NCBI RefSeq assembly: GCF_024346715.1
Contig: NZ_AP024852.1
Location: 3,754,501-3,818,500, forward strand
Origin: Photobacterium swingsii
Lineage (GTDB): Bacteria > Pseudomonadota > Gammaproteobacteria > Enterobacterales > Vibrionaceae
DNA: 64,000 nucleotides
Reading direction: 5' to 3'
A program made the position numbers and the translations under genes. Positions 10,655 to 19,907 of this stretch are shown one piece after another (within the stretch, counting starts at the first letter, position 1; each line of letters opens with the position of its first letter). The notes under the pieces were generated by a model. That model was given only the letters and a program-made list of their open reading frames with translations. It ran no database searches and was not told where the DNA came from.

Positions 10655-12100
10655 ATGGTTAATTACCGTCCTATCTTATTCGTGATTGGGCTGGTCTTAT
10701 CAAAGATCGCCTTATTCATGTACGTCCCTACTTTAGTGGCGTTTTTTACTGGCACCGGTGGCTTTATTGATTTTGCCACCGCAGTGATCATCACCCATGT
10801 CGTGGCATTTCTATGCCTCACTTTTGGTCGTACCAATGAGTTTAAGCTCGGCGTACGCGATATGTTCTTGATCACTACCTTGGTATGGACCATCGCCAGT
10901 GCCTTCGCGGCACTGCCTTTTGTGTTCATTAACCATATCAGCTTTACCGATGCCTACTTCGAAACCATGTCTGGGATCACGACCACAGGCTCAACTGTGC
11001 TCAGTGGTCTTGATGATATGGCGCCCAGCATTTTGCTATGGCGCTCAACGCTACAATGGCTAGGCGGTGTCGGCTTCATCGTTATGGGGGTGGCGATCTT
11101 ACCGATGCTCAACGTCGGTGGGATGCGACTGTTCCAAACTGAATCATCAGATTGGTCAGATAAAAGCTCACCACGAACCAAAAGCGTCGCCAAGAATATC
11201 GTCAATGTGTACTTGATCCTCACGGGTCTGTGCGTCATCGGTTATATCTTGGCGGGCATGAATACCTTTGATGCCATCAATCATGCCTTTACTACGCTTT
11301 CAACTGGGGGCTATTCCACCTCAGATGGGTCGATGAACCATTTCTCCAATGCCGCGCATTGGGTGGCCATCATCTTTATGTTTGCTGGCGGTTTACCTTT
11401 CTTATTGTTTGTACAAATGCTGAGAAAGAAAAGTGCGACCGCGTTATTTAACGATGCACAAGTACGAGGCTTTACCCTATTAGTGCTGACAACTGGGTTG
11501 TTAGTGGCGCTATGGCTAACGTTCGATAAAGATTACGCCTTTATTGATGCGTTTAGAGTCTCGCTATTCAATATCATCTCCGTGGTCACCACCACAGGTT
11601 TTGGCCTCGATGACTTCACCAACTGGGGAGCTTTCCCGGCGATTGTGTTTGCCTTCATTATGTTGGTCGGCGGCTGTTCAGGCTCAACCGCAGGCGGGAT
11701 TAAGATCTTCCGTTTCCAAGTCGCCTTTGCCTTATTGCGTAAACAAATGATGCAACTGATCCACCCATCAGGTGTCTTCATTCAACGCTATAATGGCCGC
11801 CCCGTGACCGATGGTATCGTCCGTTCTGTGGTGGCTTTTGCCCTGACTTTCATTATCACAATTGTGGTGGTTGCAGCCATTCTCGGTATGCTGGGGTTGG
11901 ATCCTGTTACCAGTATTACAGGTGCCGTCACGGCAGTCGCAAACGTCGGGCCCGGGATGGGTAACATCATAGGGCCAACAGGCAACTTTGCGACCTTGCC
12001 CGATGCTGCTAAATGGGTTCTGAGTTTTGGGATGTTAATGGGGCGCTTGGAGATCTTAACGGTACTCGTCGTGTTCTTCCCTGCGTTTTGGCGAAATTAA
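10655..12100 (+). CDS. trkH: Trk potassium uptake channel subunit TrkH
   Basis: TrkH is the membrane channel of the Trk system, moving K+ together with TrkA. The 481-aa protein is strongly hydrophobic with about ten membrane helices and four pore-loop repeats whose filter segments are visible: TTTGSTVLSGL near 109, TLSTGGYSTSDG near 217, TTTGFGLDDF near 312 and NVGPGMGNI near 430. The start codon lies 6 bases after the trkA stop. A bidirectional terminator follows at 12136-12166. Confidence 0.97.
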   Translation: MVNYRPILFVIGLVLSKIALFMYVPTLVAFFTGTGGFIDFATAVIITHVVAFLCLTFGRTNEFKLGVRDMFLITTLVWTIASAFAALPFVFINHISFTDAYFETMSGITTTGSTVLSGLDDMAPSILLWRSTLQWLGGVGFIVMGVAILPMLNVGGMRLFQTESSDWSDKSSPRTKSVAKNIVNVYLILTGLCVIGYILAGMNTFDAINHAFTTLSTGGYSTSDGSMNHFSNAAHWVAIIFMFAGGLPFLLFVQMLRKKSATALFNDAQVRGFTLLVLTTGLLVALWLTFDKDYAFIDAFRVSLFNIISVVTTTGFGLDDFTNWGAFPAIVFAFIMLVGGCSGSTAGGIKIFRFQVAFALLRKQMMQLIHPSGVFIQRYNGRPVTDGIVRSVVAFALTFIITIVVVAAILGMLGLDPVTSITGAVTAVANVGPGMGNIIGPTGNFATLPDAAKWVLSFGMLMGRLEILTVLVVFFPAFWRN

Positions 12101-12135
12101 GCAGCGTTTTCTCTGATAACACCAAACGATAGATA

Positions 12136-12166
12136 CAAAAACGGCGCTCATCAGCGCCGTTTTTTA
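12136..12166. terminator. Bidirectional terminator between trkH and trhA
   Basis: AAAAACGGCGCT and AGCGCCGTTTTTT form a GC-rich stem around a short loop, with A and T runs on the two sides, between two convergent genes. Confidence 0.85.
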
Positions 12167-12205
12167 TTGTTTGCTCAAACCTTCACGCAATCCAGTTACC
12201 ACTCA

Positions 12206-12859
12206 TCAAATAGGTTTTACGTATAAATAGATCGCGAAGAAATGACAAATGGTGCCGCCTAAGACAAATAAATGCCAAATCGCATGATTGTAAGGAATAC
12301 GCTTATTGACGTAGAACACCACACCCAGCGAGTAAATCACCCCGCCCAATCCCAGCAGCACTAAACCGCCAGTCGCTAAAGATAAAGACAGCTGGTACAC
12401 CGCAATCAACGCTAGCCATCCCATCACCAAATAGGTAGCCAGTGATAACTTTTTAAAACGGTATACAAACATAATCTTAAGGGCGATCCCCAATAGCGCA
12501 AGCCCCCAAATTACCGCCATCAATGTCATGGCAAGTGGGGTACGTAATGTGATCAACAAAAATGGGGTATAGGTCCCTGCGATCAGTAAATATATCGCGC
12601 AGTGATCTAAGGTTTTCAACACTCGCTTCGCTTTTTCTAGCGTAATCGCGTGATACAGGGTCGACGCTAAATACAGCAAAATCATGCTGCCGCCATAAAC
12701 GCTTAAACTGGCGATACTCATTGTATCGGCATTCAGATCATTCGCCTGAACCAGTAGTAACACTAATCCGACGATACCAAACAGCATGCCAAGACCATGA
12801 CTCACGCTGTTGGCAATCTCTTCGGCTACCGAATATTGCGGCCCGGCATTCTTGTTCAT
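12206..12859 (-). CDS. trhA: Hemolysin III / PAQR-family membrane protein (TrhA, YqfA-like)
   Basis: This is a 217-aa integral membrane protein with seven predicted hydrophobic helices. The hemolysin III/PAQR family signatures are visible: [15 protein letters not shown] at residues 9-23, [19 protein letters not shown] near 53-71, [20 protein letters not shown] near 82-101 and [19 protein letters not shown] near 193-211. The conserved His and Asp residues match the proposed metal site. In E. coli TrhA is linked to membrane-energetics homeostasis; the old hemolysin name does not imply toxin activity. It is a single-gene unit convergent with trkH. Confidence 0.88.
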   Translation of the reverse strand: MNKNAGPQYSVAEEIANSVSHGLGMLFGIVGLVLLLVQANDLNADTMSIASLSVYGGSMILLYLASTLYHAITLEKAKRVLKTLDHCAIYLLIAGTYTPFLLITLRTPLAMTLMAVIWGLALLGIALKIMFVYRFKKLSLATYLVMGWLALIAVYQLSLSLATGGLVLLGLGGVIYSLGVVFYVNKRIPYNHAIWHLFVLGGTICHFFAIYLYVKPI

Positions 12860-12995
12860 TTGTTATCGCTCCTAATAGAGTTAACACTCAGCTTAAGAGC
12901 AGTATCGCACAACTTAGCGTACACTTGTACGCTGAAATTGCATTAATCTGTATTTTTACTGCCAACGCAATGAAGCCTCTTCCAACTCGCCATCA

Positions 12996-13784
12996 TTAGG
13001 TTGTTTCATCAAGGAAAGCCACCACTTGCTCACCCGCCGCCTCCGGTGAGCAATCAGCACTGATTTGCAATTCACGCTTCAACTCACCACGTCCAAGAAA
13101 ACCCGCCAACATACCTGACACACCTTTCAAGCGACGATCTACTTCAAACCAGAGTTGTAGCCCTTGCTCATCACGATACGCAACCACTTCCAATTCACGC
13201 CAACGCCCATGAAATGGACCGGAAACCGGTACAAATTCAAACTCTTGTACGAAAGGCAGCGCAAAGCCTTTTGCCGCTTCACATTCCACCTGACGAATAC
13301 GCAGCCCCACTTGCTCTAATGCCGTGAACACTCCATCCATCAAAGGCTCAGGGCGAACCGTCAGTGTATCTTTATCTTTCGGATCAACCGCCATCGCAAT
13401 ATCTAGCGAGGTATCGAGCCAGACTTGGGCATCGCCAATCGTCACAGGGGTGTTAAATGGAAGATCGAGGGTAAAAGCAAACTGCCGTTCCTCTTGAGCA
13501 CCAATGACAAACGCTTCAGGCAAAGACCACTCCGCCAATTTACAGGTTTGTGGGATTTTTTCTTTCCGTTGATCGCTATCGCCGCGCCCTGTTGTCACTT
13601 CATCAAGATAGCGGCAGCACAACACCAAGTGAATATTATCGATCTGCTGCTCAGTCGCACCACCTTGCACTCGAACTTCAATCGGCAAGGGCTGCCCAGG
13701 GATCAAAACATCATGAGGTAAAATCGTATCGACTTTAGCAGCGCCGATACCAAAACTGGCGAGACTCTTACGAAATAAAGACAT
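12996..13784 (-). CDS. Sporulation-control protein Spo0M family
   Basis: This is a 262-aa arrestin-fold-like cytoplasmic protein of the Spo0M family (MSLFRKSLASFGIGAAKVDT, then ILPHDVLIPGQPLPIEVRVQGG). The ATG at 13784 is chosen because AAGGAGG stands 4 bases upstream and because family members begin MSLF; an ORF extending 11 codons further upstream is not needed. The organism does not sporulate, and the role of Spo0M in gammaproteobacteria is unknown to me. It appears to be monocistronic. Confidence 0.85.
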   Translation of the reverse strand: MSLFRKSLASFGIGAAKVDTILPHDVLIPGQPLPIEVRVQGGATEQQIDNIHLVLCCRYLDEVTTGRGDSDQRKEKIPQTCKLAEWSLPEAFVIGAQEERQFAFTLDLPFNTPVTIGDAQVWLDTSLDIAMAVDPKDKDTLTVRPEPLMDGVFTALEQVGLRIRQVECEAAKGFALPFVQEFEFVPVSGPFHGRWRELEVVAYRDEQGLQLWFEVDRRLKGVSGMLAGFLGRGELKRELQISADCSPEAAGEQVVAFLDETT

Positions 13785-14057
13785 GCATCCTCCTTGCGCA
13801 TTGCATCGATACGGCAAGAAAGTTGCTGCACTATCGATGATGCAGACGAATAGTGAATAATCATCATGCTAAAGATAAGTTGACTCTATCTTGTACAGTC
13901 CACTTAAAAATCGCAAGTCTATTTAGTAAGTTACAATCTAGACAATAAGCCGGTGTAGAAAGGGCAAGTAAGGGAAGTCATTAAAAATGAAGCCGGCAAA
14001 TAGGAAAGGTAAGAATGCGGAGCACCTGCCACAAATAGCAAGGCTCCGTCCTAACGA

Positions 14058-14735
14058 TTACTTCAATAGCTCAATCGTCGCTTTGCGAGCCGCTTCTGGG
14101 TCTCGCGCTAAAATACCATCAACCACTTTTTGGTGAAGCTCAAGCTTCAACATACGTTCACGCGTAATAATACGGAAGTAGCTCTCAAAGACAGCCTTGA
14201 ACAAGTTGCCAAATGGGCTGATAAAGTGGTTACCCGAGGCAAAATAAATCAACTGATGAAAGCGGGTATCAACCGCAATCCAACGCTCTTGATCAAACTG
14301 CTCACCGAGTTTGTGCATTTCATGTACCAAGCTCGCCAACTCATCACGATCGGCATCACTGGCATTGAGCGCCGTACACGCAGCGGCTTCAGGCTCTAAG
14401 GTTAAACGCACACGCTGAAACTCTTCAACCAACTCACCCGAATCATCAAAATCGAGCCACGCTAATAAGTCTTGATCGAGGTAGTTCCAGTTACGTTTTG
14501 GTAATACCCGAGTACCAATACGCGGACGTGGCAGCACCATACCTTTGGCCGCCAACATTTTAATTGCTTCGCGTACCGCCGTTCGACTTACACCGTACAT
14601 TTCACCCAGCTCAACTTCACCCGGTAAGATATCACCCGGTGGCGTTTCACCTTTTAAAATACGCTGACCAATTGACTCAGCTAACCGATACGACAGGTTT
14701 CGGCTAGTGACTAACCGTTGCTGATCTCGCTCCAT
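14058..14735 (-). CDS. GntR-family regulator with FCD domain (FadR subfamily)
   Basis: This is a 225-aa transcription regulator. Residues 12-80 are the GntR winged helix (YRLAESIGQRILKGETPPGD, then SRTAVREAIKMLAAKGMV). After the linker, residues 95-225 are an FCD all-helical ligand domain with the usual metal-site spacing, DTRFHQLIYFASGN near 160 and a late His in LHQKVVDGI. The NWNYLDQDLLAWLD linker resembles DgoR-type regulators of sugar-acid catabolism. No metabolic gene stands beside it, so the regulon is unknown. The start is supported by GAGGGGG upstream. Confidence 0.85.
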   Translation of the reverse strand: MERDQQRLVTSRNLSYRLAESIGQRILKGETPPGDILPGEVELGEMYGVSRTAVREAIKMLAAKGMVLPRPRIGTRVLPKRNWNYLDQDLLAWLDFDDSGELVEEFQRVRLTLEPEAAACTALNASDADRDELASLVHEMHKLGEQFDQERWIAVDTRFHQLIYFASGNHFISPFGNLFKAVFESYFRIITRERMLKLELHQKVVDGILARDPEAARKATIELLK

Positions 14736-15102
14736 TATTCCCCCTCAAAGGCTCTTTTTATAATAGTTGCCAATTTATTTTATCGCTGCTCTATATTGAT
14801 CAGCCTAATACGGCGCAATTAGACCACAAAGCCAGCATGGTGAAACGGCTTATCTTCACACTTGTATCAGATATCCGTTTTTTTGCGTTTTTTATGAGCC
14901 ACTATCATCCAAAACAAAAGAATACATTGTTCATAATTCACTCGACTATATAAAAGCTTGCTGGTATCCTAGCCGCGTTTTCTGACGGTAAGTATCACGC
15001 TAAACACCAAGGTCATGACACTCCAATCCGCCACAGTGCTAGCGTAATCTCATTTGTAATCCATTTTTGGCCATGGATGTGCCTGATTAGTAGGTAAAAA
15101 CC
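14736..15102. other. Non-coding stretch upstream of a possible short gene
   Basis: About 370 bases with no convincing ORF. The first 150 bases should contain the GntR gene promoter reading left. The right half contains a good sigma-70-like promoter reading right at 14927-14954, leading into the 57-codon ORF at 15103. Confidence 0.5.
14927..14954 (+). promoter_or_regulatory. Candidate sigma-70 promoter for the 15103-15276 transcript
   Basis: TTGTTC (14927-14932) and TATAAA (14949-14954) are separated by 16 bases. The predicted transcript would run through the short ORF to the hairpin at 15292-15310. Confidence 0.45.
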
Positions 15103-15276
15103 ATGCGCCCAATGACTTTCGCTCGCTCTAATACCCGTAGTCCATCTCTGTCTCGTACCACTTCGCATGCGCCACGCTTTAAAGCTCGCACTGCACCGCA
15201 AGTGTCGGCTGACATTCACCAGATGCCAAGTCAAACCATGATTGCCACAAAAAAAACTGGTGAGAAAGCAGCATAG
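15103..15276 (+). CDS. Possible 57-aa basic protein, unknown
   Basis: This short ORF starts ATG CGC CCA ATG and encodes 57 residues rich in Arg, Ser and Thr (MRPMTFARSNTRSPSLSR at the N terminus, ending KKTGEKAA). I do not recognise it. Support comes from context: a plausible promoter upstream at 14927-14954 and a hairpin with T-rich tail 15 bases after its stop, which together define a compact transcript of about 350 bases between the GntR gene and yihD. There is no strong Shine-Dalgarno sequence, only GTAGG at some distance. It may instead be a small regulatory RNA, with the ORF incidental. Confidence 0.35.
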   Translation: MRPMTFARSNTRSPSLSRTTSHAPRFKARTAPQVSADIHQMPSQTMIATKKTGEKAA

Positions 15277-15291
15277 CCAGAGAGATTACAG

Positions 15292-15318
15292 GGCAGCAGA
15301 CCTTGCTGCCTTCCTTTC
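15292..15318 (+). terminator. Rho-independent terminator after the short ORF
   Basis: GGCAGCA (15292-15298) pairs with TGCTGCC (15304-15310) around a 5-base loop, followed by TTCCTTTC. Confidence 0.65.
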
Positions 15319-15390
15319 AGAATCCATCTTGGTATACTTTATCCACAATAAAAACATGACAATTTATTCAGCCTTCATTGTGGAGAAAAA

Positions 15391-15657
15391 ATGAAAACCC
15401 ACCGCGTTAACGAACTGATTGAACTGATCCACCCTGAGTGGAAAAAGAACCCAGAACTTAACCTGATCGAGTTCCTGCTAGAGCTAGCGAAAGAAGCTAA
15501 GTTTGAAGGCAAGCTCGAAGATCTGACCGACGATGTTCTGATTTACCACCTTAAAATGCGCAACAGCGATCAAAAAGAAATGATCCCTGGTTTAGCGAAA
15601 GATTGTGAAAATGACTTTAAAACCGCTATTTTACGTGCGCGTGGCATCATTAAATAA
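15391..15657 (+). CDS. yihD: YihD family protein (DUF1040)
   Basis: This is an 88-aa conserved protein of unknown function, starting [20 protein letters not shown], that matches the YihD/DUF1040 family over its whole length. GGAGAAAAA precedes the ATG. In E. coli yihD also lies near srkA and dsbA, and the same neighbourhood is kept here with ccoG inserted between. No catalytic or membrane features are visible; it is predicted to be a small acidic helical cytoplasmic protein. Confidence 0.9.
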   Translation: MKTHRVNELIELIHPEWKKNPELNLIEFLLELAKEAKFEGKLEDLTDDVLIYHLKMRNSDQKEMIPGLAKDCENDFKTAILRARGIIK

Positions 15658-15842
15658 TTCACACTAATCCTTCATCTTCGCAAGTTAACATTGGGTGAGC
15701 ACACTTGGTTTCTTCACTGTTCACCTGATGTTTTTTCTCCTCACTTTCCTTCTGTTATAGCCTAAAAACGCTTGTTCTGTACCGATTACAGAAATTATGA
15801 CCGTGCTAGAGTAATCCGCAAACCGACTGTTATATAATCAGT

Positions 15843-15890
15843 TGATAACATACGCGTATCATTTATAGCGATCAGGCAACGTATCTGATC
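15843..15890. promoter_or_regulatory. Two inverted repeats upstream of ccoG
   Basis: TGATA-N9-TATCA (15843-15861) and GATCAG-N9-CTGATC (15870-15890) lie 28 bases apart, centre to centre, in the 275-base gap before ccoG. They look like binding sites for a dimeric regulator. They do not fit the FNR consensus TTGAT-N4-ATCAA exactly, so the regulator is unknown. Confidence 0.4.
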
Positions 15891-15932
15891 AAACTGCACA
15901 CCTTTGCGTGGGCACCCAAGGAAAGTAATGTC

Positions 15933-17363
15933 ATGAGCCAAGATAAAATAAAGATTAAGGATGTCACCCCGCAACAATTCAACCCCAAAACCCATAAAGG
16001 CAACGCCGATCGTTTTAACCCCAGTAACCGCATCTATGTCCGGGCTGTAAAAGGGATTTATCAACAATTACGCCAACGAATGGGTTGGGTATTGATGGTA
16101 CTCTTTATGGGGATACCTTGGATTCCCTACGGTGATCGCCAAGCCATATTGCTCGATATCGGCCAGCAGCAATTTAATTTCTTTGGCACCACATTGTGGC
16201 CACAAGACCTAACCTTACTCGCCACCGTTTTCATGATAGCGGCCTTTGCCTTATTTTTTGTCACCACTTTTTTAGGCCGAGTCTGGTGTGGCTATTTTTG
16301 CCCACAAACCGTATGGACCTTTATTTATATTTGGTTTGAGGAAAAGCTCGAAGGGGCAGCCAACAAGCGCCGTAAGCAAGATGGCATGAAGCTCACACCT
16401 AAACTCCTGTTTCGAAAAGCGCTCAAGCACATTGCTTGGATTGCGGTCGCTTTATTAACAGGACTGACATTTGTTGGGTACTTTGTTCCGGTTAAAACAC
16501 TGTTTATCGATTTCTTCACCTTTAACACCAGTTTTTCGGCAGGATTTTGGGTGTTATTTTTTGCAGGTTGCACCTATGCCAATGCTGGTTGGATGCGCTC
16601 GATTGTGTGTATTCACATGTGCCCTTATGCGCGCTTCCAATCTGCCATGTTTGATAAAGATACCTACATTGTTGGCTATAACACCGACCGTGGTGAAACC
16701 CGTGGTCCACGACCTCGCAAAAAAGATCCGAAAGCACTTGGGCTTGGTGACTGTATTGACTGTAACTTGTGCGTACAAGTGTGTCCCACAGGGATCGATA
16801 TTCGTGATGGCCTTCAGTATGAGTGCATCAACTGTGGTGCCTGTGTCGATGCTTGCGATGAAACCATGGATCGCATGGGCTATGAAACACGCTTAATCAG
16901 CTACACCACAGAACACAAATTAGAAGGGAAGCACACCAAGGTGATGCGTCCTAAACTGATCGGCTACGGGGCGGTCATGATCGCCATGATAGGGCTGTTT
17001 TTCGTTTTACTCGCCAGTGTGAATCCGATGGGGTTAGACGTTATTCGCGATCGTAGCCAGCTGTTCAAAGAAAACAACGATGGCTTAATTGAAAACACAT
17101 ACACCTTAAAAATTCTAAATAAAACCCAGCAAGCGCGAACTTACCAACTCTCTGTTGATGGGCTAGATGGTGTGGAATGGTACGGTGCCCAAACGGTCAA
17201 TGTGGCAGCAGGTGAAATTTATACCTTGCCGATCAGCCTTGGGATCGACCCATATGATCTGACAACACCAATTGCTGATATCACCTTCATTATGCAAGAC
17301 ACCGCTAGCGATGCGGGGGAGCCATTACACACGGAAAGTCGCTTCATCGGCGAGCTACGTTAA
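15933..17363 (+). CDS. ccoG: Cytochrome c oxidase accessory protein CcoG (RdxA/FixG)
   Basis: CcoG is a membrane cupric reductase/ferredoxin involved in copper delivery for cbb3-type oxidase assembly. The 476-aa protein has an N-terminal cytoplasmic stretch, several membrane helices (about residues 50-75, 85-112, 170-190, 200-215, 345-370), the CGYFCPQTVW motif near 122 and a pair of 4Fe-4S sites CIDCNLCVQVCP (near 274) and CINCGACVDACD (near 298). The C-terminal 100 residues form the Ig-like FixG_C domain. It stands alone here rather than with ccoNOPQ and ccoS, between yihD and srkA. A terminator follows at 17427-17453. Confidence 0.93.
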   Translation: MSQDKIKIKDVTPQQFNPKTHKGNADRFNPSNRIYVRAVKGIYQQLRQRMGWVLMVLFMGIPWIPYGDRQAILLDIGQQQFNFFGTTLWPQDLTLLATVFMIAAFALFFVTTFLGRVWCGYFCPQTVWTFIYIWFEEKLEGAANKRRKQDGMKLTPKLLFRKALKHIAWIAVALLTGLTFVGYFVPVKTLFIDFFTFNTSFSAGFWVLFFAGCTYANAGWMRSIVCIHMCPYARFQSAMFDKDTYIVGYNTDRGETRGPRPRKKDPKALGLGDCIDCNLCVQVCPTGIDIRDGLQYECINCGACVDACDETMDRMGYETRLISYTTEHKLEGKHTKVMRPKLIGYGAVMIAMIGLFFVLLASVNPMGLDVIRDRSQLFKENNDGLIENTYTLKILNKTQQARTYQLSVDGLDGVEWYGAQTVNVAAGEIYTLPISLGIDPYDLTTPIADITFIMQDTASDAGEPLHTESRFIGELR

Positions 17364-17426
17364 TGTCTGAAAAGACAGTCACTCAGCAACGTCGCTATTG
17401 TTAGCGCACCTCTTTGCAAGCCTCAG

Positions 17427-17453
17427 AAAAGGACCAGCACAGGTCCTTTTTTG
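17427..17453 (+). terminator. Rho-independent terminator after ccoG
   Basis: AAAAGGACC and GGTCCTTTTTT form a stem around AGCACA with a terminal T run. Confidence 0.85.
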
Positions 17454-17499
17454 ATCTAGTGGTATACTCTTTCCCATTCATTCGGCTGTGGACACCTCC

Positions 17500-18486
17500 A
17501 TGACACAACAAAGCTTTAGTTTTTCTGATCTCACCCCTGATTTATTGCTTGATGCCTTAGACAGTACTGGCATCCGTGCAGAATCAGGCCTGTTAGCACT
17601 TAATAGCTATGAAAACCGAGTTTATCAATTTCAAGCAGAAGATCGTTCGCGCTATGTCGTCAAGTTCTACCGTCCTCAGCGTTGGAGCAACGAACAAATC
17701 CAAGAAGAACACGACTTCAGCCATGAGCTGGTTGAACAAGACATTCCCATCGCTGCTCCCATTAAGCTCGACGGTGAAAGCTTGCTACATTACCAAGGCC
17801 ACCGCTTTGCCTTATTCCCGAGTGTTGGCGGACGTCAATTTGAAGTGGATAATTTTGATCAGCTTGAAGGTGTGGGGCGCTTTCTTGGCCGTATTCACCA
17901 AGTTAGCCAAGGCTCCGCTTTCAAACACCGTCCGACGATCGGCTTAGAAGAATATTTACATCAGCCGCGTCAGATCCTCGAAAATGCTGATTTTATTCCC
18001 GATCACCTGAAAAATGTTTTCTTTGCCGATCTAGATACTTTGATTGGTGAACTGAGCCAACAATGGCATAGCAACTGGCAGCCCCTACGTTTACATGGTG
18101 ATTGCCACCCAGGCAATATTTTATGGCGTGATGGCCCGATGTTTGTCGATCTCGACGATGCCCGTAACGGTCCTGCCATTCAAGATTTATGGATGCTATT
18201 AAATGGCGATCGTCATGACCAGCTGGCCCAGCTCGATACCATTCTTGAAGGTTATAATGAATTTGCTGATTTTAATCATAATCAGCTGCAACTAATTGAG
18301 CCTTTACGCGGTCTTAGAATGGTGCATTATATGTCTTGGCTTGCTAAACGTTGGCAGGATCCTGCATTCCCACGGGCGTTCCCTTGGTTTGCAGACAATA
18401 AGTACTGGGAAGGCCAAGTGCTCGCATTTAAAGAACAAATTGCAGCACTGCATGAGGCACCGCTACAGCTTATGCCACAATGGTAA
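17500..18486 (+). CDS. srkA: Stress response kinase A (SrkA/YihE/RdoA)
   Basis: SrkA is a cytoplasmic Ser/Thr protein kinase of the aminoglycoside-phosphotransferase fold that counteracts MazEF-linked death in E. coli. The protein is 328 aa from the ATG at 17500 (MTQQSFSFSDLTPDLLLDAL). Kinase features are present: LNSYENRVYQFQAED glycine-loop region near 31, VVKFYRPQRW with the ATP-binding Lys near 52, the catalytic loop LHGDCHPGNILW near 197 and the metal-binding FVDLDDA near 212. A GTG four codons upstream is possible but lacks a better ribosome site. srkA directly before dsbA is the E. coli arrangement. Confidence 0.94.
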   Translation: MTQQSFSFSDLTPDLLLDALDSTGIRAESGLLALNSYENRVYQFQAEDRSRYVVKFYRPQRWSNEQIQEEHDFSHELVEQDIPIAAPIKLDGESLLHYQGHRFALFPSVGGRQFEVDNFDQLEGVGRFLGRIHQVSQGSAFKHRPTIGLEEYLHQPRQILENADFIPDHLKNVFFADLDTLIGELSQQWHSNWQPLRLHGDCHPGNILWRDGPMFVDLDDARNGPAIQDLWMLLNGDRHDQLAQLDTILEGYNEFADFNHNQLQLIEPLRGLRMVHYMSWLAKRWQDPAFPRAFPWFADNKYWEGQVLAFKEQIAALHEAPLQLMPQW

Positions 18487-18612
18487 CCAAGCGTTAGTAA
18501 CACAAATCACTGTGACAACAATCAATAATTACAAGGGATTGATCCCAACCAAAATCGTACTGTGAGACATCGTTAATCAGTACCACTAACTACACCAAAT
18601 AAGGGAGACTTC

Positions 18613-19221
18613 ATGCGTATAATGAAGACAATTTTAGCGATTGCCAGTGCCACACTGTTATCGTTTTCTGTACAAGCGGCTAAATTCACCGAAGGGGATT
18701 ACTACAAGGTATTGGAATTACCTAAGTCTTCAACACCTATAGTTACCGAATATTTTTCATTCTTCTGCCCACACTGTAATAGTTTTGAGCCTATGATTCA
18801 GCAGCTCAAAAAGACCCTGCCTGAAAACGCAAAATTCCAAAAGAATCACGTTTCTTTCATGGGTGGCCCTATGGGTAAATCATTGAGCAAAGCTTACGCG
18901 ACCTCAATCACCTTAGGTGTCGATGATAAGATGACCCCTGTGCTATTTAACCGTATTCACGGTATGCAAAAAGCCCCACGCAGCGATGCTGAGCTACGCC
19001 AAATTTTCTTAGATGAAGGCGTGAAAGCTGAAGACTACGACGGCGCTTTCAATAGCTTTGCGGTGAACTCTATGGTTAACCGTTACAATAAAGCCTTCCA
19101 AGATAGTGGCCTAACAGGTGTTCCTGCGGTTGTGGTGAACAATAAATACCTAGTACAAACCGGTGAAATTGAATCGGCTGAAGAGTATTTTGAGTTGGTT
19201 AATTTCTTGCTTAAAAAATAA
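18613..19221 (+). CDS. dsbA: Thiol:disulfide interchange protein DsbA
   Basis: DsbA is the periplasmic oxidase that introduces disulfides into secreted proteins and is reoxidised by DsbB. The 202-aa precursor has a signal peptide (residues 1-22, cleavage near VQA-AKF), the thioredoxin active site [11 protein letters not shown] near residue 50 and the cis-proline loop TGVPAVVVN near 169. The start at 18613 has AGGGAG upstream; ATG at 18622 is an alternative with the same mature protein. A terminator follows at 19246-19273, separating it from the convergent comM fragment. Confidence 0.96.
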   Translation: MRIMKTILAIASATLLSFSVQAAKFTEGDYYKVLELPKSSTPIVTEYFSFFCPHCNSFEPMIQQLKKTLPENAKFQKNHVSFMGGPMGKSLSKAYATSITLGVDDKMTPVLFNRIHGMQKAPRSDAELRQIFLDEGVKAEDYDGAFNSFAVNSMVNRYNKAFQDSGLTGVPAVVVNNKYLVQTGEIESAEEYFELVNFLLKK

Positions 19222-19245
19222 GAAATAACAGCTACCAAATTTCCA

Positions 19246-19273
19246 AAAAAGGGCACCTGCGCCCTTTTTTTAT
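19246..19273 (+). terminator. Rho-independent terminator after dsbA
   Basis: AAAAAAGGGC and GCCCTTTTTTT form a stem with a long T run. Confidence 0.8.
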
Positions 19274-19292
19274 TTTTGATAATGCCCTTAAG

Positions 19293-19907
19293 TCATACAA
19301 CTTGCGCACTTAACTGCTTCAACAACCGATCCATCGCCCGATAGCCCAACGCTTCCGCTAAATGACAACGCGAAATCTGACTGTCTCCCGCCAAATCAGC
19401 AATGGTACGCGCTACCTTGATGATCCTGTGATACGCACGAATGGATAAGCCCAATTGATGAAGCGCTGTTTCGAGAAAGGTCGCATCCGCCTTGGCTAGG
19501 CCACAATAACGGTCTAACTCTCGGGTCGATAGCAGGGCATTCACTTTATCCGAACGTTCAACCATCAACTGCCTCGCCTGCAGTACCCGCGCTTGGATCA
19601 CCGCTGTCGGCTCTCCCCGATCGCCCCCTTCAGCCAATGTGCCGCGTGGCAATAATGGGATCTCAATCGACATATCAAAACGGTCCAATAGCGGCCCAGA
19701 AAGGCGACTTAAATAACGTAAAATCGCCTGTGGATTGGTCCGTGATTGGTTACCTTCGTAATAGCCTGTTGGGCTAGGGTTCAAGGCACCGATAAGCTGA
19801 AAACGAGCAGGGAAGGTCGCTTTACTGGTCGCGCGAGAAATCACAATCTCCCCTGACTCTAGCGGCTCACGCAATGAGTCCAACACTTTACGTTCAAACT
19901 CTGGCAT
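19293..19907 (-). pseudogene. comM: comM, 3' part (C-terminal 204 residues), separated by island insertion
   Basis: This is the C-terminal part of the ComM/YifB Mg-chelatase-like AAA+ protein, a branch-migration helicase that extends recombination during natural transformation. The fragment begins exactly at the codon preceding PEFERKVLDSLREPLE, the segment that normally follows the Walker B motif FLDE. It continues through NPSPTGYYEGNQSR, the sensor region LSGPLLDRFDMSIEIP and the C-terminal Mg-chelatase domain to a normal stop at 19293. The 5' part lies at 30776-31693. The ATG at 19905-19907 is the junction codon and has AGGA only 3 bases upstream, so independent translation is possible but would be weak and would lack the ATP-binding site. 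Confidence 0.93.

Noticed and set aside
15013..15234. 73-codon minus-strand frame opposite the short 15103 ORF
   Set aside because: It has Trp/Arg-rich antisense-type composition and no ribosome site; the plus-strand transcript has better support.
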